From Bacteroidota bacterium (GTDB taxonomy: Bacteria > Bacteroidota > Bacteroidia > Chitinophagales > Chitinophagaceae), in contig JAEZDC010000063.1 of the NCBI GenBank assembly GCA_023429825.1, positions 1 through 24,178 on the forward strand: DNA of 24,178 bases, written 5' to 3'. Positions 7,771-14,911 of the stretch are shown piece after piece. Below the pieces are notes generated by a model. It did not search any database and was not told the origin of the DNA. It saw nothing but the letters and a program-made list of their open reading frames with translations. The stretch's first letter is position 1, and the number at the start of each line of letters is the position of its first letter. The translations under genes were made by a program, and so were the position numbers.

Positions 7771-9135
7771 ATGAGTGGCGTACAGGGAAATACTGATCTG
7801 AGAGTTGATATCAGCAATAAACAAATAATGAGCATTGCTTTGCCTATTGCTGCTGCGATGATCATTCCCAATGTAAATTTCATCACCAATAATATTTTTC
7901 TTGGAACGCTTGGACAGAGAGAATTAGCTGTTGCCGGAATTACGGGGGTTTACTACCTGATCTTTGCTTTAGTAGGCCTGGGATTGAATAATGGCTTGCA
8001 GGCACTTATTTCAAGACGTGCGGGAGAGAACAGGCCGGAAGAGATCGGCAGGTTATTCACCCAGGGAATTCTTGTTGCAGGGTTACTTGCCATAACAGGA
8101 GTGATCATTACTTATACCTTAACACCAGTGATCTTTGGTTTTGCATTGCATGATCAAAGCAATGTGCAAATGGCTGTTGATTTCCTTAATATCCGCATTT
8201 GGGGGTTGTTCTTTTTATACATCTACCAGATGAGGAATGCTTTGCTGGTCGGCATCAGCCAAACAAGATTTTTATACATCGCTACACTAGCTGAAACTTT
8301 AGCTAATATCTTTTTCGATTATACATTGATCTATGGAAAACTGGGAATGCCCGAGCTTGGTTTCAACGGTGCAGCCTATGCATCTATTATTGCAGAGTTT
8401 TCCGGGATGTTCATACTGTTTCTTATTCTAAATAAAAAAGGAATAAGTAAAAAATTCCAGCTATTTGGACATTTAAAATTCGATAAGAAGAACTTTAATC
8501 TCATTCTTAAGTTTTCCTCACCCCTGATGCTGCAATTCGCAGTGAGTTTAGTAAGCTGGGAATTCTTTTATATCCTGATCGAAAGAAATGGAAATGGCAC
8601 GGTTGATCTTGCAATTTCTAATGCGATGAGAAATGTGTTTGGATTCTTCGGGTGCTTTAGCTGGGCATTTGCTGCTGCAGCAAATGCAATGGTGAGCAAT
8701 GTTATCGGGCAGGGCTTGCAACACAAGGTGCCGGAGCTCATTAATAAGATCATGAAACTAAGCCTGGCGTTTGCATTAACTGTGTTCCTGATCATTAACA
8801 TAGTGCCAGCTGAGTTCCTTTCCATTTATGGGCAGGATCAACATTTTATTGATGAAGGCATTCCTGTTCTGAGAGTGATCTCAGCTGCATTATTGATCAT
8901 GTCGATCTCTGTAGTGTGGCTGAATTCAGTTACAGGAACCGGGAATACACGTATCACTTTGTATACCGAAGTTTTTGCAATAATCTTTTACTGCATTTAC
9001 GTTTGGCTGGTACTTGAAAAACTCCATTTACCGGTAATGATCGGATGGATGAGCGAATGGCTATACTGGATCTGCCTTTTCGTTCCATCATTATTATATA
9101 TCAGGAGTGGAAAATGGAAGAATAAAAAGATCTAG
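7771..9135 (+). CDS. MATE family efflux transporter
   Basis: Multidrug and toxin extrusion (MATE/DinF-NorM type) inner-membrane antiporter, expected to export organic cations, drugs or metabolites in exchange for H+ or Na+. About 455 residues with roughly twelve hydrophobic segments in two similar halves; the segment ISNKQIMSIALPIAAAMIIP is the typical MATE N-terminal helix and NNIFLGTLGQRELAVAGITG the following loop and helix. The frame is open back to 7591 but the extra 60 residues are antisense to the DUF3822 gene and do not resemble the family. I chose the ATG at 7771; the ATG at 7828 is possible but would cut into the conserved first helix. The stop codon is shared with the convergent acyl-CoA-binding protein gene through a CTAG palindrome. 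Substrate unknown. Confidence 0.9.
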   Translation: MSGVQGNTDLRVDISNKQIMSIALPIAAAMIIPNVNFITNNIFLGTLGQRELAVAGITGVYYLIFALVGLGLNNGLQALISRRAGENRPEEIGRLFTQGILVAGLLAITGVIITYTLTPVIFGFALHDQSNVQMAVDFLNIRIWGLFFLYIYQMRNALLVGISQTRFLYIATLAETLANIFFDYTLIYGKLGMPELGFNGAAYASIIAEFSGMFILFLILNKKGISKKFQLFGHLKFDKKNFNLILKFSSPLMLQFAVSLVSWEFFYILIERNGNGTVDLAISNAMRNVFGFFGCFSWAFAAAANAMVSNVIGQGLQHKVPELINKIMKLSLAFALTVFLIINIVPAEFLSIYGQDQHFIDEGIPVLRVISAALLIMSISVVWLNSVTGTGNTRITLYTEVFAIIFYCIYVWLVLEKLHLPVMIGWMSEWLYWICLFVPSLLYIRSGKWKNKKI

Positions 9136-9389
9136 TTCTTCAGCTTATTGATCAGGTGAATATAACCCTTCATTGCATCTTCTTTGCTCATTCCTTTTTG
9201 TGCAGACCATGCATCGTATTTTGCTTTTCCTACAAAATCAAAGGCACCTGGGGGGTCAATATGTACATCACCTTCTGTAGCTTGTTTATAAAAAGAATAT
9301 AACTGAAGTAATGTATCATTACTTGGTTTATCGTTTAGGGTTTTGCTGGTCTTTACAGCTTCTTCAAATTGTTGTATCAATTCACTCAT
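9132..9389 (-). CDS. Acyl-CoA-binding protein
   Basis: Small cytosolic four-helix protein that binds long-chain acyl-CoA. The 85-residue length equals the usual family length. Visible signatures: LYSFYKQATEGDVHIDPPGAF at about 30-50 (the family's YKQAT.GD segment, where the Tyr and Lys contact the CoA), and AKYDAWSAQKGMSKEDAM at about 55-72 (the KYDAW..KG motif), followed by YIHLINKLKN. No signal peptide, so cytoplasmic. It is the last gene of a three-gene operon: its ATG begins one base after the TAA of the TPR protein gene. Acyl-CoA-binding proteins are universal in eukaryotes and patchy in bacteria, so its role here (acyl-CoA pool buffering for lipid synthesis or beta-oxidation) is inferred from the family. 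Confidence 0.95.
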   Translation of the reverse strand: MSELIQQFEEAVKTSKTLNDKPSNDTLLQLYSFYKQATEGDVHIDPPGAFDFVGKAKYDAWSAQKGMSKEDAMKGYIHLINKLKN

Positions 9390-9390
9390 T

Positions 9391-10140
9391 TTATTTCATT
9401 TGTTCCAGCATCTTCTTGGCTTCTGCCTTCCATGCTGCATCGTCGGGAGTTCGCAAAGGTAACTTTACCAGCTTATTCAACACATCTATTTGTTGCGTTG
9501 GCTGATTATTCGCTTCGTAAGCTCTTGCCAATTCAAAATAAGCCTGCACAAAATAGGGGTCGATTTTCCTGGCTTTCTCAAGGTTGTCAATAGCCACATC
9601 TATTGATGCCTTGGGCAATCCGCCATATATTGTTTTAGCTGCTGCCTTTGTGAAAAAAGTTGCCTTGGTAACATCCAGGTGCCATTTACCTGCTAACAGT
9701 AAAGCTTTAGAATGATTGGGATTTATAGATACTGCTTTATCAGCGTATTGCTTCATTTCACGTAAATAATCTGCGCTTTCCCTATCTCTTACAACTTCTG
9801 CTTTTTTCTGGTTTACTAAACCCATGAGATAATAGCTATCTGCAGTTACGCTATCTTTTCGCATTGCTGTTACCGCATAGCTAAATGCAGTATCATAAAA
9901 AGGGATACGTTGTTTTTCTACTTTATGCCTCGCTCCTCTTGCTGCAAATATCTCAGTAAGCCGAAGGATGGATCTGTAATTATTTGAATCAGCAGACAAT
10001 ATTTCCCTGTATTTATCGATCGCTTCTTGTTCTTTTAATTGCTTATCGTAATTGTCGGCCTCCTTTAATAGCAGGCTTACATCCTGCGCAAAAAGAAACT
10101 GAGCAATACCTAAAAAAATAAACAGGAATATACTTTTCAT
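9391..10140 (-). CDS. Exported TPR protein related to the RMDN (regulator of microtubule dynamics) family
   Basis: About 249 residues. The N-terminus MKSIFLFIFLGIAQFLFA, followed by QDV, is a Sec signal peptide with cleavage after A18, so the protein is probably periplasmic. The rest is all-helical TPR-like: YDKQLKEQEAIDKYREIL near the start and NLEKARKIDPYFVQAYFELA near the end. The C-terminal half, with AGKWHLDVTKATFF, a GGLPKAS turn and LPLRTPDDAAWKAEAKKML, matches from memory the pattern of eukaryotic RMDN1/RMDN3 C-terminal domains (GxWCY, PSST, LPxxTxEDK). I chose the ATG at 10140 rather than 10158 because it forms TAATG with the folB stop and gives a clean signal peptide. Between folB and the acyl-CoA-binding protein in one operon. 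Function unknown; lipid binding is a guess from the RMDN3/PTPIP51 relative. Confidence 0.8.
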   Translation of the reverse strand: MKSIFLFIFLGIAQFLFAQDVSLLLKEADNYDKQLKEQEAIDKYREILSADSNNYRSILRLTEIFAARGARHKVEKQRIPFYDTAFSYAVTAMRKDSVTADSYYLMGLVNQKKAEVVRDRESADYLREMKQYADKAVSINPNHSKALLLAGKWHLDVTKATFFTKAAAKTIYGGLPKASIDVAIDNLEKARKIDPYFVQAYFELARAYEANNQPTQQIDVLNKLVKLPLRTPDDAAWKAEAKKMLEQMK

Positions 10141-10499
10141 TAACCTGGTTTTTCCCATTCAAAACTAACCTCAACATTGCCTATGAAATTGTTAACAGGA
10201 GGATATAATTTTTTTATAGACAGTGATAGCTGGCTTATGCCAGGATATTTCTCATTGATCTCCGCTACAACGTTTCCAATAACGGTTTCAAGTAAAGGGG
10301 TTGGAATAGCCATATGCTGAGAAATGATTGTATATAAAGCAGTGTAGTCGACTGTTTGCTGCAATTCTATAATAACCACTTCCTTTTTATCGATACCTGC
10401 TTTTAAACAGACCTCGTATTCGTTGCCCAGGATCTTTTCTTCTTCATGAATCCCATGAAATGAATAAAATCGCAGATCATTTAACTCTATGAATAACAT
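10140..10499 (-). CDS. folB: Dihydroneopterin aldolase
   Basis: Cleaves 7,8-dihydroneopterin to 6-hydroxymethyl-dihydropterin and glycolaldehyde in folate synthesis; cytoplasmic homo-octamer in known examples. The 119-residue length is typical. Signatures: FYSFHGIHEEEKILGNEYEV (11-30) carries the family's HG..EEE element; TVDYTALY (49-56) holds the conserved Tyr Y52; TPLLETVIGNVV (67-78) contains the pterin-binding Glu E71; SIKKLYPPV (94-102) contains the catalytic Lys region (K96/K97) followed by the conserved PP. First gene of its operon, divergent from the DUF6498 gene. The ATG at 10499 lies 5 nt after a perfect -7-like box. Confident call. Confidence 0.94.
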   Translation of the reverse strand: MLFIELNDLRFYSFHGIHEEEKILGNEYEVCLKAGIDKKEVVIIELQQTVDYTALYTIISQHMAIPTPLLETVIGNVVAEINEKYPGISQLSLSIKKLYPPVNNFIGNVEVSFEWEKPG

Positions 10500-10504
10500 G
10501 GGTC

Positions 10505-10512
10505 AAATGTAC
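10505..10512 (-). promoter_or_regulatory. Candidate -7 box before folB
   Basis: The minus strand reads TACATTTG here, a full TAnnTTTG match, 5 nt before the folB ATG. If used, transcription would begin at or next to the start codon and the mRNA would be leaderless. A TTTG lies upstream on the same strand, but with about 27 nt between the elements, more than the usual spacing of about 19. Confidence 0.3.
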
Positions 10513-10556
10513 TGAAGCTCTGAAAACTTCCTTATTTTCAAACCAATTAACTCCCG

Positions 10557-11153
10557 ATGCTGAAAAGAATAGTAACTGATCCTTCTGCACTTATATTACT
10601 TGCCGGCAATGCATGGTGTATCTATTACTTTAATGCGCACCCGGAACAATTTGGTACAGTGATATGGATATACTGGTTTCAAAGTGTGATTATCGGCTTG
10701 TTTAATTTTCTTGACATGATCACGCTAAAAAACTTTGATACCAAAGATTTTAAAGTGAATGATCAGCCTGCCACGAAAGAAAATAAAGGCTGCACCTCTT
10801 TCTTCTTTTTATTTCATTATGGCGCTTTTCACGTTGCATACCTGGTTTTTATTGCTGTTGCCTATACCAAAACTGCTGAGCTAAAAATTGTTATGTTAGG
10901 CGCATTGGCATTCCTGTTAGAAAGCATCATCACCTTCAGAAGAAAAAAGATTGCCGAACAAACAGTGACCATCAATTTCGGTACGCTTTTCTTTTTGCCA
11001 TATGTAAGGATCGTACCGATGCATTTATTAATATTGCTTCCCTCTTTTTTACACTGGCAACCTTCTACAATTTTCCTTGTCTTAAAAACCATTGCCGACA
11101 TTTTATTTTATTTTTTTACGAAGCGATTATATCAAAGGAGTGTAATCACCTGA
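10557..11153 (+). CDS. DUF6498-like multi-pass membrane protein
   Basis: Uncharacterised integral membrane protein of 198 residues. Hydrophobic segments lie at about 7-25, 34-56, 81-103, 108-126, 141-165 and 170-187. The first half has YWFQSVIIGLFNFLDMI, resembling the YWxxNxIIGxFN pattern of DUF6498 proteins, and PYVRIVPMH (about 148-156) in the fifth segment has polar residues within an otherwise hydrophobic stretch, as expected for a conserved functional site. A basic loop FRRKK follows the fourth segment. It starts 57 bp from the divergent folB start. No catalytic motif is recognised. The DUF6498 assignment is from memory of the pattern; the membrane topology is clear from the sequence. 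Confidence 0.72.
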   Translation: MLKRIVTDPSALILLAGNAWCIYYFNAHPEQFGTVIWIYWFQSVIIGLFNFLDMITLKNFDTKDFKVNDQPATKENKGCTSFFFLFHYGAFHVAYLVFIAVAYTKTAELKIVMLGALAFLLESIITFRRKKIAEQTVTINFGTLFFLPYVRIVPMHLLILLPSFLHWQPSTIFLVLKTIADILFYFFTKRLYQRSVIT

Positions 11154-11285
11154 TGCAATATAGCTGAACGTACAAGTGAGTGACACAACGAAGATGCTAT
11201 GGAATACAGCAGCTTGTATCATTCAACTTTCTCTTATACTAAATGCCTTTTTCTTTTGTAATATTGACGCAGTAAATGTGATGTT

Positions 11286-12557
11286 ATGCCTACACAGATC
11301 AAATGTCCGAGCTGCCAGTTTGAGTTCCCTTTAGAAGATGCATTAAATGATGAATTGAAAGATGCTATTGAAAAGGAAAAGCAGGAATTGCGGCAGCAAA
11401 TGCTGGAATACAGGCGTAAGGCTGAGGATAAAGTAAAGGACCTGGAAGATGCGCATAAAAAACAAATGCAGCAGCAGGAAGAATCTTTGCAAAACAGGTT
11501 GCAGGAAGAACTAAAAAAGAAAAATGCGGAGTTGGAAATTGCTTTACGCAAGAAGCTGAGTGCTGATTATGAGAACCAGTTACAATTGCTGAAAGATTCC
11601 AACAAGGAAAACGAAGAAAAGTTGAAGTTAGCAAGACAAAAAGAATTGGAGTTTTTACAAAAAGAACAGGAGCTAAAAAATAAAGAAGCTGAATTGGAAT
11701 TAAACATAAAGAGAAGATTGAATGAAGAGCGGGAGAAACTAGCCGGTGAAATAAGAGAAATAGAAAAACAAAAGCTTGAGCAGGTAGAAAATGAATTCAA
11801 ATTGCGTTTGGCGGAAAAAGAAAAGCAGTTAGAAGATCAAAAGAAACTTGCAGAAGAGGCAGTAAGAAAAGCGCAGCAGGGCAGCATGCAATTGCAGGGT
11901 GAAGTGCAGGAGCTGATGCTGGAAGATATTCTACGCAACACATTCAGGTATGATAAAATAGAGCCTGTTGGAAAAGGGGTGAAAGGTGCAGATTGCATTC
12001 ATACTGTTTGCAATCCTTATGGACAGGAATGCGGCAAGATCATCTATGAAAGTAAACGCACGAAAGATTTTGCGAATGACTGGATTGAAAAATTAAAGGC
12101 GGATATGAGAACGCTTGGTGCTGACGTAGCAGTGATCGTTACGCAGGCTTTACCAAAAGATATGGATCGCTTTGGAGAAAAAGACGGGGTATACATTTGC
12201 ACTTTCGCTGAAGTAAGAAGCATGACCTCGATCTTAAGGAATAGTATCATCCGCATATTCCAGATCACCAGCAGCCAGGAAGGTAAAGGTGATAAGATGA
12301 CCTTACTCTATGATTATTTAACCGGCAATGAATTTGGCGAGCAGTGGAAAGCTATTCGTGAAGGTTTTCTCAACATGAAAATGAGCATTACCAAAGAACG
12401 TGATGCAATGGAGAAGCTTTGGAAAAGCAGGGAAAAACAATTGGAACTGGTTTTGCTGAATGCAACAAGAATCCATGGTTCTATTGAAGGCATTGCAGGA
12501 AAAGATGTGAACCTTAATTTACTGGATGATACACAAGAAGCATTAGTATTGGAATAA
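11286..12557 (+). CDS. DUF2130 family coiled-coil protein with PD-(D/E)XK-like residues
   Basis: Cytoplasmic, 423 residues. Starts with a CPSC knuckle (C7, C10) in IKCPSCQFEFPLEDAL, then a long charged coiled coil (about 22-200), then the globular DUF2130 domain (about 205-400). In that domain E207, D236 (KGADCIHTV) and E255-S-K257 (IIYESKRTKDF) have the order and spacing of a PD-(D/E)XK nuclease core, followed by a helix and the strand ADVAVIVTQALP. This layout recalls RmuC, which also joins a coiled coil to such a core, but RmuC has a membrane anchor and this protein has none. Nuclease activity is inference; the family is uncharacterised as far as I know. Only one Cys pair is seen, so a full zinc ribbon is doubtful. 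The YdjM-like gene starts 3 bp downstream. Confidence 0.85.
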   Translation: MPTQIKCPSCQFEFPLEDALNDELKDAIEKEKQELRQQMLEYRRKAEDKVKDLEDAHKKQMQQQEESLQNRLQEELKKKNAELEIALRKKLSADYENQLQLLKDSNKENEEKLKLARQKELEFLQKEQELKNKEAELELNIKRRLNEEREKLAGEIREIEKQKLEQVENEFKLRLAEKEKQLEDQKKLAEEAVRKAQQGSMQLQGEVQELMLEDILRNTFRYDKIEPVGKGVKGADCIHTVCNPYGQECGKIIYESKRTKDFANDWIEKLKADMRTLGADVAVIVTQALPKDMDRFGEKDGVYICTFAEVRSMTSILRNSIIRIFQITSSQEGKGDKMTLLYDYLTGNEFGEQWKAIREGFLNMKMSITKERDAMEKLWKSREKQLELVLLNATRIHGSIEGIAGKDVNLNLLDDTQEALVLE

Positions 12558-12560
12558 CGA

Positions 12561-13574
12561 ATGGATACACTCACGCATATTGTTCTGGGAGGATGTGTTG
12601 GTGAATTAGTAGCTGGCAAAAAGCTGGGCAAAAAGGCTATATGGATAGGTGCTTTTGCAAACAGTATTCCCGATCTTGATTTTATCGCCGGCTCATGGAT
12701 GCAGTTGCATGAAGAACTTCTTGCCCATCGTGGATTTACTCATTCGCTATTATTTACTGCTCTTGCTACTTTGTTCGCTGCTTTGATCTTCAGGCGATGG
12801 TATAAAAAAGATAATGTTCACCTGCGTGATTGGTTGATCTTTTTCGGAATTGAGATATTGCTGCATGTTTTTCTTGATTCCTTCAATAATTATGGTACAG
12901 CATGGTTTGAACCCTTTGACCATTCACGGATTTCATTCAATACTATATTTGTTGCGGACCCTTTATTTTCTGTCTGGCTGTTGATCGGCTTCATTGCTGT
13001 GGTAGTTATGAAACGCACCAATAGCAAAAGAAGAATATGGCCTAAAGTAGCTTTAGCATTGAGTGGGGCATACATGTTCTATTGCATTGGCAACAAATAC
13101 ATGATAGATAAAGCGGTAAAAAGAGAACTGGTTTACCAGGGTATATCATACAATAAGTATTTAACCACCCCTACCCCGCTCAATAATCACCTATGGTTTG
13201 TAGCTGCCGGAAATGATTCAGGTTTCCATATAGGCCACATATCCGTTTTTGACAAAGAGAAAACATTAAAGCTTCAGTACTTCCCCAGGAATGATAGTTT
13301 GTTGGATGGTATAAAAGACCAGGTGGAGATCAATAACCTAAAAAGATTCTCGCAAGGTTTTTATACCGTTGAAAAATGGCACGACACACTTGTATTTAAT
13401 GATCTTCGTTTTGGACAGATCATCGGCTGGCATAATACCAAAGAGAAATTTGTATTTCATTATTTTGTTCAGCGGCCGGAAGCCAATGATCTCGTGGTGC
13501 AACGTGGCCGCTTTGCCAAATGGACCTGGAAGACAACACAAACTTTATGGCGAAGAATGTGGGGACAGCTTTAA
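12561..13574 (+). CDS. YdjM-family membrane-bound metal-dependent hydrolase
   Basis: Inner-membrane putative hydrolase (Pfam YdjM/DUF457 type), 337 residues. The conserved acidic and His residues of the family are present: H6 in DTLTH, D38 and D40 in IPDLD, H56 and H61 in HRGFTHS, and H102 and D106 in HVFLDSFNNYGT; these probably bind metal. Membrane segments are at about 62-78, 88-106, 134-150 and 156-172. The C-terminal third (from about 185) is hydrophilic with Trp- and Tyr-rich strands and is likely outside the membrane. E. coli YdjM is controlled by LexA; no LexA site was found here. Reaction and substrate are unknown. It starts 3 bp after the DUF2130 gene and shares a TTAA stop palindrome with the convergent cardiolipin synthase-like gene. 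Confidence 0.85.
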   Translation: MDTLTHIVLGGCVGELVAGKKLGKKAIWIGAFANSIPDLDFIAGSWMQLHEELLAHRGFTHSLLFTALATLFAALIFRRWYKKDNVHLRDWLIFFGIEILLHVFLDSFNNYGTAWFEPFDHSRISFNTIFVADPLFSVWLLIGFIAVVVMKRTNSKRRIWPKVALALSGAYMFYCIGNKYMIDKAVKRELVYQGISYNKYLTTPTPLNNHLWFVAAGNDSGFHIGHISVFDKEKTLKLQYFPRNDSLLDGIKDQVEINNLKRFSQGFYTVEKWHDTLVFNDLRFGQIIGWHNTKEKFVFHYFVQRPEANDLVVQRGRFAKWTWKTTQTLWRRMWGQL

Positions 13575-14749
13575 TCCCGCTGGCGATAATAGAATGTAAC
13601 GATATAAAAAAGCAAGCTAACAGTTTGATAAGATATCCACCGCAGAAAACGATGTACAAGATTCGTGTGTTTTATAAAATAGCCCCTTGTTACTTTAATG
13701 CAATCTTGCTCAATAATTTCATGCAACGTCTCGTTCATTTGCTTGGCAAGAGATGGTTTCCTGATATCCAGGTTTAGCTCTATACTCGCATAGGCGCTGA
13801 TGTTATTTACATTATAAGATCCAATAGTCATCCACTCATCATCACACACCGCAACTTTTCCATGAAGCACATTTGGCTGGTACTCGTACACTTCAATATT
13901 ATTATCGATTAATTTCCGATAAATGTATCGCTCTGCATGTTTAGCAAGCATCACATCTGATCTTCCCGCCATGATCACTTTTACATTAACACCATTACGT
14001 GCAGCTCGAATTAATCGTTTGGTCAAAGCGATACCGGGTAAAAAATAACTGCATAAAATAGTGATATGATCTTTTGCTGTGAGCAACATTTCAGCATATG
14101 TTCTCGCTACTTCGTTCTTCTTTCGAACCCAATCATTTCTTCGCATTCTTACCATGCAATCTTCTTCTTTAGTTGTGTGAAAATGCTCTGTAACTACACA
14201 AGGAATTCTTTCTTCTGCCACAGGAAGGAAACCATTCCACGTTTTAGAACAGAGTACGCAAAGGTCTCGTGCAATGGTACCTTTCACATATACAGCGAAA
14301 TCAAGCCATGCAGGCTGGTTTGGAAAATCATTATAACGATCGGTTATGTTCAATCCGCCTACGAGAGCATTCATCGAATCTGTCACAAACACTTTATGAT
14401 GCAGTCGCCTTCCGAAGTAAAAATGTTTACTGCGAAAAAGTGATTCGAAATACCTGAATTTTATACCCCCGGTTGTAATACGGTTAATAAACGTTTGCGA
14501 TAATCCCTGCGAAGCATACCCATCTGCCATCAAATACACTCTCACTCCCCTGGTAACAGCATCGATCAAGGCATCGACTATTTCTCTACCGGTTTCATCA
14601 TCATCCAGAATATATACTTGCAAATGAATGGTATGTGTGGCCTCTTTTATGAGTTTTATCATCAGGTCAAAATATTTCCTGCCACCACGTATCAATTGAA
14701 CGCTGTTGTTGGAAGTGAATCCTTTATAACGCTTTCTCGTCTTACGCAT
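13571..14749 (-). CDS. Phospholipase D superfamily protein, cardiolipin synthase-like
   Basis: Two-HKD phosphatidyltransferase/phospholipase D protein, probably a ClsB-like cardiolipin synthase acting at the inner membrane. Using the ATG at 14749 it has 392 residues. HKD motif 1: H117-x-K119-x4-D124 in HHKVFVTD, followed by GGLN. HKD motif 2: H296-x-K298-x4-D303 in HGKVAVCD, followed by GSYN. There is no N-terminal membrane pair as in ClsA; instead a hydrophobic helix lies near the C-terminus (about 373-388). The frame is open up to 14800, adding 17 residues starting MCHTCLNIF; I preferred 14749 because MRKTRKRYKGF is a usual basic start for such proteins, but 14800 is not excluded. Divergent from the M16 peptidase gene. 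Cardiolipin synthesis versus another transphosphatidylation cannot be decided from sequence. Confidence 0.88.
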   Translation of the reverse strand: MRKTRKRYKGFTSNNSVQLIRGGRKYFDLMIKLIKEATHTIHLQVYILDDDETGREIVDALIDAVTRGVRVYLMADGYASQGLSQTFINRITTGGIKFRYFESLFRSKHFYFGRRLHHKVFVTDSMNALVGGLNITDRYNDFPNQPAWLDFAVYVKGTIARDLCVLCSKTWNGFLPVAEERIPCVVTEHFHTTKEEDCMVRMRRNDWVRKKNEVARTYAEMLLTAKDHITILCSYFLPGIALTKRLIRAARNGVNVKVIMAGRSDVMLAKHAERYIYRKLIDNNIEVYEYQPNVLHGKVAVCDDEWMTIGSYNVNNISAYASIELNLDIRKPSLAKQMNETLHEIIEQDCIKVTRGYFIKHTNLVHRFLRWISYQTVSLLFYIVTFYYRQRD

Positions 14750-14911
14750 CCAAGCTTTATCTGTTTGAGAATCGAAGATATTTAAACAAGTATGACACAA
14801 GCTAACCAGCAGATGTTATACCAAACTAAAATTCACACCTTCATCCACTTTTCTTACAATACATCTTTAAAAAAATTTACTTTCACTATTCCAAAAAATC
14901 CCAGGTTTATG

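Noticed and set aside
7701..7889. Upstream extension of the DUF3822 frame by 63 codons, with a hydrophobic N-terminus
   Set aside because: It is antisense to the start of the MATE gene, is Cys-rich and unlike the family, and the ATG at 7700 gives a normal DUF3822 start.
11365..11800. Several antisense frames opposite the DUF2130 coiled coil, rich in Ser, Phe and Cys
   Set aside because: Their composition is what the complement of Lys/Glu-rich coiled-coil codons produces; there is no start context or family signal.
13520..13777. 85-codon plus-strand frame across the YdjM / cardiolipin synthase-like junction
   Set aside because: It is out of frame with YdjM and antisense to the HKD protein, whose reading frame is strongly supported by both HKD motifs.
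14750..14911. N-terminal extensions of the cardiolipin synthase-like gene (to 14800) and the M16 peptidase gene (to 14792)
   Set aside because: They overlap each other on opposite strands, and each has a better downstream start: a basic N-terminus at 14749 and a signal peptide at 14912. The 14800 start is not fully excluded.
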